A DNA stretch of 64,000 nt from Mycolicibacterium sarraceniae (GCF_010731875.1 NZ_AP022595.1:3596001-3660000), one strand, 5' to 3'; counted from the stretch's first letter, positions 10,190 through 20,299 are shown. The notes: generated from the sequence alone by a model not told the origin. Translations and numbers: made by a program.

Positions 10190-10915
10190 CACCGTGCCGC
10201 GTCCGGTTGGCATCGGCAGCTCGTGCACTGCCCGGATATCGGGGCTCCTGCGAAGGTCGTCGTAGTCCTTGGCGGTGAACCAGAACGGCATCGGCGGTGC
10301 GGTGTAATTCGGGCTGAGCTTGATACCACGTCGTTTCGAGTAGGCGCTCAAAAGCCGTGGCACACTGTCGAAAACCAACTGGCCTCCGGCAAACCGCTTG
10401 GCGCACGCGGTGATCAGATCGAGTACTGGCTCTCGCTGCAGATACTGGAACAGGCCTTCGGCGGTGATCAGTACTCCGTCGGTGTCGTCGACCTGATCCA
10501 TCCAGGAGTAATCCAGAGCGGACTGGGCGCGGTAGTGCAGCCGGTTCGACGTCGGTAGCAATTGCTCGCGTAGTTCGACGATCGGCGCGAGGTCGACTGA
10601 AAGCCAGGTCATCTGACCGTTGTCGACTCGCCAGAAGCTGGTCTGCAGTCCTTCGGCGAGGGCTACCACGGTGGCGCGCGGGTGTACGGCCAGAAACGCG
10701 CGGGTGCACTCGTCGAACGCCAGGGCCCGCAGTGCGGTGGCTTGGTGGGTACGGCCGAAATGGTGGTAGTCGTAGTCGAGGCGGTCGCGCAGCGCGATCG
10801 CCATTGGATCGTCGATGATGCCGTCAGACCGGGCCGCCTCCGCTGAACGCTGGTACAGCGTGAGTAACGCTGTCTCGGAGACTCCGTCGAGGTGGCGGGC
10901 GTCGATGGCTGGCAT
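10106..10915 (-). CDS. S-adenosylmethionine-dependent methyltransferase, leucine carboxyl methyltransferase-like
   Basis: This 269-residue protein resembles the LCM/Tcmp group of class I methyltransferases: an N-terminal helical part, [15 protein letters not shown] as the cofactor-binding strand and loop, [14 protein letters not shown] as the acidic strand, and [14 protein letters not shown] near the active site. The usual GxGxG cofactor loop is degenerate (ALAEGLQ). The substrate is unknown. It could tailor the lipopeptide made by the neighbouring operon, but it points the opposite way and shares no promoter with it. The 3' end overlaps mmpL antisense by 84 bases. Confidence 0.75.
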   Translation of the reverse strand: MPAIDARHLDGVSETALLTLYQRSAEAARSDGIIDDPMAIALRDRLDYDYHHFGRTHQATALRALAFDECTRAFLAVHPRATVVALAEGLQTSFWRVDNGQMTWLSVDLAPIVELREQLLPTSNRLHYRAQSALDYSWMDQVDDTDGVLITAEGLFQYLQREPVLDLITACAKRFAGGQLVFDSVPRLLSAYSKRRGIKLSPNYTAPPMPFWFTAKDYDDLRRSPDIRAVHELPMPTGRGTVLRWAAHVVYRRPMFSRFRAPTNLVEFA

Positions 10916-10964
10916 GGCCTCACCGTACTGGTTTGTCTTTTATTGACAGTGCCGACGGGTCGGT

Positions 10965-10991
10965 GGGAACTATCCCGCGGGTCTGGCCGAC
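10965..10991 (+). promoter_or_regulatory. Candidate ECF sigma promoter of the PPE1-nrp operon
   Basis: GGGAAC, 16 bases, then CCGAC, ending 41 bases before the PPE start. The same spacing and hexamer occur upstream of the second dioxygenase operon, blaI and the zinc-finger protein gene. The form is that of an extracytoplasmic-function sigma promoter, and sigC lies in the same island. No transcript data are available, so this is a motif-based call. Confidence 0.45.
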
Positions 10992-11032
10992 TACCTGACG
11001 GATCGACGCGACGGTCGCTAAGGAGGTGAAGC

Positions 11033-12508
11033 ATGACAGCCCCGGTCTGGATGGCAGTTCCGCCCGAAGTGCAGTCGGCACTGCTGAGCGGAGGTCCTGG
11101 ACCAGGATCACTGATCGCGGCCGCCGGTCAATGGCAGGGGCTCAGCGTTGCCTACGGCGACGCCGCGGCTGAACTGGCACGACTCCTCGCCGAAGTACAG
11201 GCCACCAGCTGGCAGGGGCCCAGTGCAGCGCAATATGCGGCCGCACACCTGCCGTACCTCGCCTGGCTCGAGCGAGCGTCGGCCGACAGCGCCGCCACCG
11301 CCGCCGCGCACGGCACGATTGCGGCGGCCTACAGCACCGCACTCGCGACCATGCCGACGCTGGCCGAGCTGGCCGTCAACCACATCACCCATGGCGTGCT
11401 GATCAGCACGAATTTTTTCGGCATCAACACGATCCCGATTGCCGTCAACGAAGCCGACTACGTGCGCATGTGGATTCAGGCCGCGGAAACGATGATGGTC
11501 TACCAAGCCGTCGCGGACGCCGCGACGGTGACCATACCGCCTGCTGTTCCGGCACCCACCATCCTCGCGCCCGGCGGCGAAGCGGCCAGCGCGCAACAGA
11601 CTTCGGTGAGCTCGATCAGCCAGCTCATCAAGGACATCCTCGACTTCATCGCCGATCCGTATCAATACTTCCTCGACTTCTTTCAGCGACTCGGATTCAG
11701 CCCGATCGCTGCCGTCATCCTCGCCGTTATCGCACTACAGCTCTACGACTTTCTCTGGTACCCGTACTACGCCTCGTATGGCCTTCTGCTGCTGCCGTTC
11801 TTCCTTCCCGCTTTGAGTGCCCTGAGCGCCCTGAGCGCGCTGGCTCTATTGTTCAACCTGGAGCCATCGGCCGATCTGCTTCCTGTTCCGGTTGCTGGTG
11901 ATATCGGTCCGCGGGCAGAGGCGAATGTCACCACCGGGATAGCTCTGGCGCCCTCGGCGGCCCCCAGTGCGGCCCCACAGACCGCCAACCCCGCGCCGAA
12001 CACATCGGCCCCGGCCGCGCCGGTGAACCCTGTCCCGTCATCCGTGCTCAGCTACGCCATTCCGCCACTGCCCCCGCCAGCGGTGGGGACCGGACCCAAA
12101 TCCGGTGCCAAGGCGTCGGACTCCATAAGCGAGGCGGCAGCGGCCATTGCGGCGGCGCGAGCCGCCGCGGCGGCTCGCAGCCGCGGACGCAGGACGAACC
12201 GAAGCCGTTCTGGGGCACGCGGATACCGCTACGAATTCATCGAGCAGCCGGCCACTATGAACGCCGACCCCGGCGGCGTCGAGCCACCCTCCTCCACTGC
12301 CAGCAGCCACGGGGCCGGGCCGCTCGGCTTCGCCGGCGCCGCGCCGAAGACAGGCGTCGCCGCGGCCGGACTGGCGCAACTCTCCGATGACGGTGAAACC
12401 ACCACGGTGCCCATGCTTCCCAGCGGTTGGCTGGCCGACGAGAACGGCACTCAGGAGCGCGAATTGGATAGAGACGAGAGGCAAGATGACACTCAATGTG
12501 AAGGGTGA
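11033..12508 (+). CDS. PPE protein, PPE1-like, first gene of the isonitrile lipopeptide operon
   Basis: This 491-residue protein has the PPE domain ([19 protein letters not shown]; WxG as SWQG near residue 60) and a long C-terminal region with a hydrophobic block around residues 225-285 ([20 protein letters not shown]), closely matching M. tuberculosis PPE1 (Rv0096). In that species PPE1 also begins the nrp operon. A strong AAGGAGGTG ribosome-binding site precedes the ATG. The last 23 bases overlap the dioxygenase start. PPE proteins are exported by ESX systems as PE-PPE pairs; here the ESX-3-type locus just upstream has a PE without a PPE, so the two may pair. Surface transport of the metallophore is a plausible role. 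Confidence 0.92.
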   Translation: MTAPVWMAVPPEVQSALLSGGPGPGSLIAAAGQWQGLSVAYGDAAAELARLLAEVQATSWQGPSAAQYAAAHLPYLAWLERASADSAATAAAHGTIAAAYSTALATMPTLAELAVNHITHGVLISTNFFGINTIPIAVNEADYVRMWIQAAETMMVYQAVADAATVTIPPAVPAPTILAPGGEAASAQQTSVSSISQLIKDILDFIADPYQYFLDFFQRLGFSPIAAVILAVIALQLYDFLWYPYYASYGLLLLPFFLPALSALSALSALALLFNLEPSADLLPVPVAGDIGPRAEANVTTGIALAPSAAPSAAPQTANPAPNTSAPAAPVNPVPSSVLSYAIPPLPPPAVGTGPKSGAKASDSISEAAAAIAAARAAAAARSRGRRTNRSRSGARGYRYEFIEQPATMNADPGGVEPPSSTASSHGAGPLGFAGAAPKTGVAAAGLAQLSDDGETTTVPMLPSGWLADENGTQERELDRDERQDDTQCEG

Positions 12509-13355
12509 GGGTCTCGGTGCGCAGATCACTGGGATCGATCCCGAGAATCTGGACGACATCGCCACCGACGAGATCCGCGATGCGGTGTACCGGAACAAGC
12601 TCGTTGTCCTCAAAGACGTCCATCCGTCTCCGGAGGCATTCATTCGCCTCGGGCAGATTCTCGGCGACATCGTTCCCTATTACGAGTCGATGTATCACCA
12701 CGCCGAGTATCCGGAGATTTTCGTGTCCTCGACCGAACAAGGTCGCGGAGTGCCGAAAACCGGTGCGTTCTGGCACATCGACTACATGTTCATGCCCGAA
12801 CCTTTCGCCTTCTCGATGGTGTTACCGCTCACGGTTCCAGGGCCCGACCGAGGCACCTACTTCATCGATTTGAACAAGGTCTGGGAATCACTGCCCGCCG
12901 ATATACAGGCGCCTGCTCGCGGGACGTTCAGCACGCACGACCCGCGCCGCCACATCAAGATCCGGCCGACGGATGTCTACCGGCCGATCGGGGAACTGTG
13001 GGACGAGATCAGCAAGACAACGCCACCGATCAAGTGGCCAACGGTGATTCGCCATCCCGCGACCGGAGAGGAGATCCTCTACATCTGTGCCTCCGGAACC
13101 ACCAAGATCGAGGACAAGGACGGCAACGTTTTCGATCCGGCGATCCTGAACGGACTCATGACCGCGACCGGGCAGTTGGATCCTGACTTCGTCTCGCCGT
13201 TCATTTACACCCAGCACTACGAGGTCGGGGATATCATGTTGTGGGACAACAGAGTTCTGATGCACCGTGCGAAGCACGGCACCTCCTCGGGCACGCTCAC
13301 CAGCTATCGACTCACCATGCTGGACGGGCTCGAGACACCGGGCTACGCCGTATGA
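12486..13355 (+). CDS. Fe(II)/2-oxoglutarate dioxygenase forming the isonitrile (Rv0097-like)
   Basis: This 289-residue TauD-family enzyme is colinear with Rv0097. Iron ligands are H97 and D99 ([10 protein letters not shown]) and distal H260 ([14 protein letters not shown]). In characterised isonitrile lipopeptide pathways (ScoE, MmaE) the homologue converts a glycine adduct at C3 of a fatty acyl chain into the isonitrile by oxidative decarboxylation. The ATG at 12486 lies inside the 3' end of the PPE gene and begins [16 protein letters not shown] as in the M. tuberculosis protein, which decides the start. The stop overlaps the thioesterase start (ATGA). Confidence 0.93.
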   Translation: MTLNVKGEGLGAQITGIDPENLDDIATDEIRDAVYRNKLVVLKDVHPSPEAFIRLGQILGDIVPYYESMYHHAEYPEIFVSSTEQGRGVPKTGAFWHIDYMFMPEPFAFSMVLPLTVPGPDRGTYFIDLNKVWESLPADIQAPARGTFSTHDPRRHIKIRPTDVYRPIGELWDEISKTTPPIKWPTVIRHPATGEEILYICASGTTKIEDKDGNVFDPAILNGLMTATGQLDPDFVSPFIYTQHYEVGDIMLWDNRVLMHRAKHGTSSGTLTSYRLTMLDGLETPGYAV

Positions 13356-13894
13356 GCACCGCAGATCTGACGCTGGTCGAGGAACGCGCGACGACGACAC
13401 CCATACCGGAGGACCTGGTCGTCAAGGTTCTGGAGCCCTACTCCTACAAGGGGTGTCGCTACCTCCTCGACGCCGAGTACAAGGCCACCGAGGATTCGGT
13501 TCTGGCGTTCGGGAACTTCTGCATTCCGGAATCGGCATACATCCGCAGCACCGGTCATTTCAACGCGGTGGAGCTCTTGCTGTGCTTCAACCAGCTCGCG
13601 TACACCGCGTTCGCACCGGCGATCCTCAAGGAGGAAATCCCGGTGCTGGTGGGCTGGTCGATCGAGGACTACTTCGACTACCAACTGCCCAGCATGCTGA
13701 TCAAGACCACCTCGTCGCGATTCAGGAGGCCGATCAATGCGCACAACTTCTCCGCGCGACTGCTGTGCAAGGACTTCGAAATCATCGAACGAAGCTGGCG
13801 CTACCTGAAGGTCCCGTGCACCATAGAGTTCTGGGATTCCGACGGCGGTGCTGCCTCTGGTGATGTCGAGCTGGCGGCTCTCAACATCCCGTAA
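13352..13894 (+). CDS. fcoT: FcoT-like thioesterase-fold enzyme (Rv0098-like)
   Basis: This 180-residue hot-dog-fold protein matches Rv0098 (FcoT). The family region STGHFNAVELLLCFNQLAY (residues ~62-80) includes the conserved Asn and Tyr residues. In the isonitrile pathway homologues (ScoD, MmaD) act on the alpha,beta-unsaturated acyl carrier protein, catalysing glycine addition at the beta carbon, rather than as simple thioesterases. The ATG start overlaps the dioxygenase stop by four bases, so the two should be made together. A second, diverged copy lies at 22765-23307. Confidence 0.9.
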   Translation: MSTADLTLVEERATTTPIPEDLVVKVLEPYSYKGCRYLLDAEYKATEDSVLAFGNFCIPESAYIRSTGHFNAVELLLCFNQLAYTAFAPAILKEEIPVLVGWSIEDYFDYQLPSMLIKTTSSRFRRPINAHNFSARLLCKDFEIIERSWRYLKVPCTIEFWDSDGGAASGDVELAALNIP

Positions 13895-13920
13895 TTCGTT
13901 GTTGGGAAGGCAGTTACACC

Positions 13921-15507
13921 ATGTCTGATTTATCGCCGACCGTCGTGGAGCGGGTACTCCAACAGGCCGGGCAACGACCTGACGGCATCGCCCTTCGGCG
14001 CTGCGATGGTATGAGTGCGTTGACCTACCGTGAGCTCGTCAGCCAGATGAACACCCTCGCCGCCGAGTTGTCCGCGAGGTCGGTGGTCCCGGGATCGAGA
14101 GTGCTGATCGTCTCCGACAGCGGTCCGGAGACCTACCTGTCGGTACTGGCCTGCGCGAGACTCGGCGCGATCGCCGTCATGGCGGACGCTCGACTCCCGG
14201 TGGCCGCCATGGAGCGATTCGCGCACATCACCGAACCTGCAGCGATTCTGCTGACACCGGGAAGCGCGTTGTCTGCCGAAGAGCTGGCGGGTGGGTTCGG
14301 TGAACTGCCGGCGATCGGTGTGCGGGTCCGCACGCCCGGTCAGTCAACGCCGTCGCAGGATCTGCCCGGGCTGCCTGCCCTGGGCGCCGAAGACCCGCTG
14401 GCGATGATATTCACCAGCGGCACGACCGGCGAGCCCAAGGCGGTTCTGCTTGCGAACCGTACGTTCTATGCGGTGCAGGACATCCTGCGGGAGGAGAAAC
14501 TCGACTGGGTGGATTGGGTCGACGGAGAGACGACCTACTCGCCCCTGCCCGCCACCCATATCGGCGGACTGTGGTGGATCATCACGTGTTTGATGCGAGG
14601 CGGGCAGTGCATCACCGGTGGCGAGGGCGTGGCGTCGCTGCTGACGATCCTCGCCGACAACGATGTCGCAACGACCTGCGTCGTGCCGACGCTACTGGCA
14701 CGACTGGTCGCCGAACTGAAGACCACAGGTGCGGCCCTTCCGTCGCTGCGACTTCTGGGATATGGCGGCTCGCGTGCGATCGCCGCCGATGTACGTTCGC
14801 TGGAAGCGACGGGGGTCAAGACCGCGCAGGTCTATGGTCTCAGCGAAACCGGTTGCACCGCCTTGTGTCTACCGACGGCCGACGGGTCGATCGCCAAGAT
14901 CGAAGCCGGTGCGGTCGGGCGGCCCTACCCGGGGGTCGAGGTCTACCTTGATGCTGCGGGTACCGGCCCGCCGGCTGATCCTCGTGCCGGTGGCTCGGCG
15001 ACCTCGGGAACGCTGTGGATCAAGTCTCGGGCGAACATGCTCGGGTATTGGAACAACCCCGACCGCACCAGTGAGACCCTAGTGGACGGTTGGATCAACA
15101 CCGGCGACATCCTGGAGCGCCGAGAGGACGGCTTCTTCTACATCAGGGGCCGTTCGTCGGAGATGATCATCTCGGGTGGGGTGAACGTCGCACCCGACGA
15201 TGTCGACCGCATCGCCGAGAACGTCCCCGGTGTTCGTGAGGCCGCCTGCTACGAAATTCCCGATCCCGAATTCGGGTCGCTCGTCGGCCTGGCCGTGGTG
15301 CCAGCGGCGACGCTGGACGAACTCGGAACCCGCGCCCTCAAGCAGACGATCGCGGCGACCTTTCGGCGCGAGGCCGAATCCATGGCGCGACCCACATCGA
15401 TCGTGATCGTCACCGATATTCCCCGAACGCAGTCCGGCAAGGTGATGCGCTCGTCGCTGTCGACATCGATAAGCGAGGACAGGACCGGAACGGTCGTTCG
15501 TGGCTGA
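13921..15507 (+). CDS. fadD10: Fatty acyl-AMP ligase FadD10-like, loads the carrier protein
   Basis: This 528-residue adenylate-forming enzyme has the P-loop MIFTSGTTGEPKAVL, the YGLSETG motif and the hinge and lysine of the C-terminal lid (TQSGKVMR). It corresponds to M. tuberculosis FadD10 (Rv0099), which activates fatty acids and passes them to the stand-alone carrier protein Rv0100 instead of coenzyme A. GGGAAGG serves as ribosome-binding site 26 bases after the thioesterase stop. The 3' end overlaps the carrier protein gene by eight bases. It supplies the acyl chain that becomes the isonitrile lipid. Confidence 0.92.
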   Translation: MSDLSPTVVERVLQQAGQRPDGIALRRCDGMSALTYRELVSQMNTLAAELSARSVVPGSRVLIVSDSGPETYLSVLACARLGAIAVMADARLPVAAMERFAHITEPAAILLTPGSALSAEELAGGFGELPAIGVRVRTPGQSTPSQDLPGLPALGAEDPLAMIFTSGTTGEPKAVLLANRTFYAVQDILREEKLDWVDWVDGETTYSPLPATHIGGLWWIITCLMRGGQCITGGEGVASLLTILADNDVATTCVVPTLLARLVAELKTTGAALPSLRLLGYGGSRAIAADVRSLEATGVKTAQVYGLSETGCTALCLPTADGSIAKIEAGAVGRPYPGVEVYLDAAGTGPPADPRAGGSATSGTLWIKSRANMLGYWNNPDRTSETLVDGWINTGDILERREDGFFYIRGRSSEMIISGGVNVAPDDVDRIAENVPGVREAACYEIPDPEFGSLVGLAVVPAATLDELGTRALKQTIAATFRREAESMARPTSIVIVTDIPRTQSGKVMRSSLSTSISEDRTGTVVRG

Positions 15508-15745
15508 GGCCTTGCGGGACCGGATCGTTGCCGCCGTTCGAGACGTGCTGTACGTCGACGACTCGGATTTCACCGATGGCGACGACACCGACTTGAGGGA
15601 ACTCGGTCTGGACTCGGTCCGATTCGTCCTGCTCATGAAACAGCTTGGTGTGGAACGGGAATCAGACGTCCCACCCCGGTTGGCCAACGAGTTGACGATC
15701 GCGGCCTGGGCCCGCGTGCTGGGGAATCCCGATGACCTCGCTTGA
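15500..15745 (+). CDS. Acyl carrier protein (Rv0100-like)
   Basis: An 81-residue carrier protein with the phosphopantetheine attachment motif LGLDSVRF (serine near residue 39). It starts at a GTG inside the end of the ligase gene and overlaps the NRPS gene by 14 bases. It should carry the fatty acyl and then the isonitrile acyl chain through the dioxygenase and FcoT steps to the NRPS. It is the only free-standing carrier protein in the window, although there are two sets of acyl-modifying enzymes, so both sets may use it. Confidence 0.92.
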   Translation: MAEALRDRIVAAVRDVLYVDDSDFTDGDDTDLRELGLDSVRFVLLMKQLGVERESDVPPRLANELTIAAWARVLGNPDDLA

Positions 15746-18700
15746 CGAGGCGTCGGTCGACGCGATCCCCCTGACCAGTTCTCAACGGAACATCTACAAC
15801 GGGGTGCTGCAGGATGACGATCCCGCGCTGTATCTAGTCGGCCGTAGTTACCAGTTTCACCCGCTGGCGCCGCGGCAATTCCTGGCCGCGCTGCACGCAA
15901 CGATCATGAAACACCCCATCCAACTCTGCGTTCTAAGCCCGTCTGGTATCGCGGGCGACTACCCGGTTCTCGTCCCACGGCTTTCGGTCGACGACATCGT
16001 GACAGTCCGCAACGGCAGCCCGGCCGCAGGCAGCGGCGCGAACGATCTGCAACGGCTATGGGTGTACGGCATCGCGGACACGCCCCTGGTTCGATACATC
16101 GTCCGTACCGACTCGGGCGGGCAGGTCTGCGGTCTCGACGCGTTCACCCATCACATCCTGCTCGACGGCGGCGCAACGGGCCTCATCGAGTCCGACCTCG
16201 GGGACTACCTCTCAGCTCGCTTTCCTCCCGAAATCCCCTGTATCAGAGACGGTCTCACTAAAATTGCGGCAGCACACCAGCGTGAGGCGAGCAACGTGGC
16301 CGAAGCTCACGAACGGCTCACCGAGGCCGTTCGACGAGAGCTGGCCGAGGATGCGCGGAGCGGCGGATACGGCCAGAATTCCAGCGACATGCCGGGGACT
16401 GCAAGCCGCGGCGTTCGCGGTGAAACGGTGCGGATCTCCGGGCGTGCGTATGACGAGCTCGTCGCGTTGGGGGAGGCCGAGCATATTCCGCTGAATGTCT
16501 TGGTGACCGCCGCGGCCGCCGCCGTCGATGCGAGTATCCGGCAGAGCACCGTCAGCCTGTTGATCCACGCCGCGGACAACCGGTTCGGAGAGCCAGGCCT
16601 GGACGTCGCCACCTGTCTGGTCAACTCGGTGGCCCAACCGTCGCGATTCGCCCCGTTCGCCTCGGTCGAGGAGGTGGTGCGCACCTTGGACCGCGGCTAT
16701 GTCCGTGCGGTACGCCGCAAATGGCTTCGAGAAGAGCACTACCGCCGGTTGTACATCGCGACCAACCGCACGACCCACGTCGAGGCGTTGACCCTCAACT
16801 TCCTGTCCGAATCCTGCGCGCCCGCGCTCCGTCCCCACCTGACCGACACACCGGTGACGACGGCGATCGGCCCGGTGGAGAGCATGGCGGTGGCCTGCGT
16901 TGTCGACGATGAGCGGGGTTGTCTCGAGATCGCCATCTGGAATCGGGCCGATCTGCCGGAGCAAGGTGCCGGCGTCGCGGCACGGATTGCCTCGACACTC
17001 GAAGCGATACCGGCCATGTGGCATCAGCCCATGGCTCTGGCGGTCGACGACTGGCTCGAAATCGGCCCCGACGGTGCACTGCGCCAAGCCGATTCGACGA
17101 TCCGCCCAGCGCAACCGGCACCGCCGGCCTGGTTTCTGGACGCCGGCGGCGAGGTCGCGCCGCGCGTGCGGCGACACGAGCACATCGACCGGTGGGTGGC
17201 TTGGCTGGTGACGAACGGCATCGCCGCAGGCGACATCGCGGTGTTCACCGATGACGATACGGACAAGACCGTCGACCTGATGATCGCCTGTCACCTGGCC
17301 GGGTGCGCGTACAGTGCGTGCGATACCGGCGAGGAGCTGCACGTGAGGGCGGAATCCCTTGCACAGCAGGGCAATAGCGCCTCGGTGCACGTGATCGACG
17401 TGGCCGCAGCGCATCTTCCCACAGATTGGATCGCCGGCATTGCCTCACTCGTCGATCGACGGGTGCGGGAGGTGGCTACCGACCCTGGTTTGGCCGATAT
17501 GCCGGCCTACATCATGCCGACCTCCGGTTCGACGGGGCAGCCGAAGCTCGTCGAAGTGTCACACGGCTCGCTCGCGGTGTTCTGTGCGGCGGTGCGCACT
17601 GCGTATGGCTGGCGAGCAGACGACACGATCCTCCAATGCGCCCCGCTGACATCGGACATCAGTGTCGAAGAGATTTTCGGCGCGGCCCACTGCGGGGTGC
17701 GTCTGGTCCGCAGCACCGCGGTGAAAGCCGGTGATCTCCAGGCTCTCGCTGACGACCTTGTGGCCCGGCAGGCGACCGTCGTCGACCTACCCACCGCGAT
17801 CTGGCACCTGCTGTGCGACGACGCGGAAGCCCTGACGTCGCTGCGCGGCTCCCGGCTGCGCCAGGTCATCGTCGGGGGCGAAGCGATCCGGTCGACCGCA
17901 GTCGACAGATGGGTCGATGCCATTGGTTCACAGCAGATCTCGCTCATCTCCACCTACGGGCCGACGGAGACCACCGTCGTGGCAACCTATCTGCCGATAG
18001 TCTCAGCAGGGGTGGTCGTCGGCGAGGACACGCGGTCACGCCTGGGGCGCCCGATGGTCCCGGACACGGTGTTCACCGCCTTCGGCGAAGTCGTCATCGT
18101 CGGCGACCTGGTCGCATCCGGCTACCTGGAGACCGATAACCCGAGCTTCGGCTGGGTGGCCGACGGCCGCGGCCCCCGTCGCCGGGCCTTTGCCACAGCT
18201 GATCGCACTGTCGCGGACCCCGGGGGGTTTCCGGTTCTCGCCGGCCGCCGCGACGCGATCGTCAAGATCGGCGGCAGGCGAGTGGATACCGCCGAGATCG
18301 CCAAACTGGTCAGTGCAGAATCCGGGGTCACCGACGTGGCTGTCGAACAGTGTGATGGCTGTCTCGCGATCTGGTTCCAAACCCGCTCCGGCAACGACGA
18401 AGCCGTGGTAGTGGCACGGATCAGGTCGATGTTGAGCACCTTGCGAGTGCCTTCGTTCGTCGTGATGGCCGTGCCGATCATTCCACGCAAGGCCGGTGGC
18501 AAGGTCGACAGCGCGAAGCTTCCCGCGCCAACGGAGGTCACTGAGGCCCCGCCCGGTGATCACAGCACCGACCCCCGTGCGGTTGCGCTGGCCCAGATGT
18601 GGAGCCGTCAGTTGGGCAGGACGATCCGACCGGACTCATCGCTTCTCGATGAAGGGATCGGCTCGCTGGATCTCATCAGGATCCTGCCAGACACCCGGCG

Positions 18701-19940
18701 GCATTTGGCTCGGCATCTGTCGATCCTCGATCTGATCAGCACTGACAGTGCGCAGAACCTTGTCGACGATGCGGGCCCCGGGTTCGGCTGGCTCGATAGC
18801 GCAACCGCGGCTGCGATCGAGAACGACCTCGCGGACCTGCCGCAGAGCCGGACGCGCGATGCTCGGCACCCGGTCGAGCGCGGATCTCGGCCGATCGTCG
18901 TGCTCGGCGGATCCGGGATTCTCGGAACCGGCTTCGCCGAGGCGATTCTGTCGGCCAAGCAGGCCGGGCGATTACCTGCGGACGTCGTCATCGTCACGAG
19001 ATCGTCACTGCCCGAAGGCGATCCGTGGTCCTCCTTACGCAACATGGCCGGGGTCCGGATCGAGGTCGTCCCGACAGGTTTCGGCCGCGCCGAGCTTGAG
19101 CGCGTACTGGACGAGACGGATCCCGGATCGGTGCTGAACTGCATCGGCAATACCAACGTCCTCGTGCCGTATCGCGACCTTCGCACCGCGAACGTGGAAC
19201 TGGTCGCCGCGGCAGTGCGGGCATGTGCCCGGCGGGGCAGCAGATTCGTACACCTGTCGACGTTCGTGGTCACCGGGGACGTCACTGCGCCACACGTCAT
19301 CGACCCCAGGGAAGCGCCGTATCCCTATGCGGCTTCCAAGGCGGTCGCCGAGCTGATCGTGGCACGGTCACCGGCTGAACTGGATTTCACTATCGTCCGA
19401 CTGCCCAGGGTGCTCGGCCAACCCGAGCAGCTGGCCGGCTCAGCAGACATCCTGACTGCCGTCGCCGACGCGTGCGGAGCGTTATGTGCCTATCCGGCAA
19501 TCACACTGACCGAGGACGTGACCACCGCGCATGCGGCCGGCGCCGCGATCCTTGGCCTGTTGCCCGGAGCGGGGGGACCAGCGGAGCTGGGCTGCGGGAT
19601 CACTGTCCTGCGCGGGCAAGCCGTGCCATATGCGGAGTTCCTGAGCGACTATGGCCGGGATGAACTCAGTGCGAGGTCCTGGAAGGAGCTTCTGGACCAA
19701 AGTGATTGGGCGAAGCGCAACCCGAAGCGGTGGTCGGTCATCGACGCGTGGATCACGCTGGGCTTGCGAATCGGCGAGCGCACCTACGCCGAATTTCTGG
19801 CCGACTACCCGACTATCAGCCTCGATCTGACATCGATCACCGAAGTCCAGACGACACCCCAGCCGCTGCGCGAGCTATTGACCGCCGAGTTCGCCTATCG
19901 GATGGCGACCCACACCCTGACCAGTGAGGAATGGCAATGA
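15732..19940 (+). CDS. nrp: Single-module NRPS with terminal reductase (C-A-T-R), isonitrile lipopeptide synthetase
   Basis: A 1402-residue synthetase. Condensation domain: residues ~10-440, HHxxxDG intact at H140-H141-D145-G146. Adenylation domain: ~480-935, P-loop TSGSTGQPK near 595. Carrier domain: serine S978 (GIGSLDL). Reductase: ~1050-1390, NADPH loop GGSGILGTG and YxxxK at Y1199/K1203. Read against the standard code positions the A domain gives D642, I643, E646, A689, I713, G715, T741, V749, V750, K924, close to lysine codes of the DAExIGTVVK type. It would join isonitrile acyl chains to lysine and release the product by reduction. M. tuberculosis Nrp (Rv0101) is about 2500 residues with two modules; this one has one, like Streptomyces ScoA. 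Confidence 0.93.
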   Translation: MTSLDEASVDAIPLTSSQRNIYNGVLQDDDPALYLVGRSYQFHPLAPRQFLAALHATIMKHPIQLCVLSPSGIAGDYPVLVPRLSVDDIVTVRNGSPAAGSGANDLQRLWVYGIADTPLVRYIVRTDSGGQVCGLDAFTHHILLDGGATGLIESDLGDYLSARFPPEIPCIRDGLTKIAAAHQREASNVAEAHERLTEAVRRELAEDARSGGYGQNSSDMPGTASRGVRGETVRISGRAYDELVALGEAEHIPLNVLVTAAAAAVDASIRQSTVSLLIHAADNRFGEPGLDVATCLVNSVAQPSRFAPFASVEEVVRTLDRGYVRAVRRKWLREEHYRRLYIATNRTTHVEALTLNFLSESCAPALRPHLTDTPVTTAIGPVESMAVACVVDDERGCLEIAIWNRADLPEQGAGVAARIASTLEAIPAMWHQPMALAVDDWLEIGPDGALRQADSTIRPAQPAPPAWFLDAGGEVAPRVRRHEHIDRWVAWLVTNGIAAGDIAVFTDDDTDKTVDLMIACHLAGCAYSACDTGEELHVRAESLAQQGNSASVHVIDVAAAHLPTDWIAGIASLVDRRVREVATDPGLADMPAYIMPTSGSTGQPKLVEVSHGSLAVFCAAVRTAYGWRADDTILQCAPLTSDISVEEIFGAAHCGVRLVRSTAVKAGDLQALADDLVARQATVVDLPTAIWHLLCDDAEALTSLRGSRLRQVIVGGEAIRSTAVDRWVDAIGSQQISLISTYGPTETTVVATYLPIVSAGVVVGEDTRSRLGRPMVPDTVFTAFGEVVIVGDLVASGYLETDNPSFGWVADGRGPRRRAFATADRTVADPGGFPVLAGRRDAIVKIGGRRVDTAEIAKLVSAESGVTDVAVEQCDGCLAIWFQTRSGNDEAVVVARIRSMLSTLRVPSFVVMAVPIIPRKAGGKVDSAKLPAPTEVTEAPPGDHSTDPRAVALAQMWSRQLGRTIRPDSSLLDEGIGSLDLIRILPDTRRHLARHLSILDLISTDSAQNLVDDAGPGFGWLDSATAAAIENDLADLPQSRTRDARHPVERGSRPIVVLGGSGILGTGFAEAILSAKQAGRLPADVVIVTRSSLPEGDPWSSLRNMAGVRIEVVPTGFGRAELERVLDETDPGSVLNCIGNTNVLVPYRDLRTANVELVAAAVRACARRGSRFVHLSTFVVTGDVTAPHVIDPREAPYPYAASKAVAELIVARSPAELDFTIVRLPRVLGQPEQLAGSADILTAVADACGALCAYPAITLTEDVTTAHAAGAAILGLLPGAGGPAELGCGITVLRGQAVPYAEFLSDYGRDELSARSWKELLDQSDWAKRNPKRWSVIDAWITLGLRIGERTYAEFLADYPTISLDLTSITEVQTTPQPLRELLTAEFAYRMATHTLTSEEWQ

Positions 19941-20299
19941 CAGACGTATCCGAATATCAGGACCGACGCATCCAGCTTGATGTGACCGGCATGACGTGCG
20001 GAATGTGCTCGGCCCGCGTTGCCAAGCAGCTCAACAAGATCGAAGGAGTCCGGGCGTCCGTCGACCTCGCCACCAAGATCGCGACCGCGGATGTCCGAGG
20101 TGACGTCGACGTCGCCGATCTCTGTGCCGTCGTCGAGAAGGCCGGCTATGGAGCGACGGAACGTTCCATCACCATCCTCGACGACGTTTCCGTGGTTGAG
20201 AGCGCCACACGCAGTCCCGTGCGGCACCTGATCGAATTCGCGTTGCTATTCCTCGGGTGGCTCGGCATTCGCGGTCGACGGCCGAAACCGGGCATATGA
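19937..20299 (+). CDS. Stand-alone heavy-metal-associated (HMA) domain protein
   Basis: A 120-residue protein with an HMA domain at residues ~8-75; the metal-binding loop is GMTCGMCSARV (CxxC). A hydrophobic stretch (HLIEFALLFLGWLGI) near the C terminus may be a single membrane anchor. It looks like the N-terminal domain of CtpA/CtpB copper P-type ATPases without the pump; in M. tuberculosis ctpB lies near the nrp operon. The start overlaps the nrp stop and the stop overlaps the next start, both ATGA, so it belongs to the nrp operon. A copper or other soft-metal chaperone or receptor for the lipopeptide complex is plausible; the function is not established. Confidence 0.85.
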   Translation: MTDVSEYQDRRIQLDVTGMTCGMCSARVAKQLNKIEGVRASVDLATKIATADVRGDVDVADLCAVVEKAGYGATERSITILDDVSVVESATRSPVRHLIEFALLFLGWLGIRGRRPKPGI

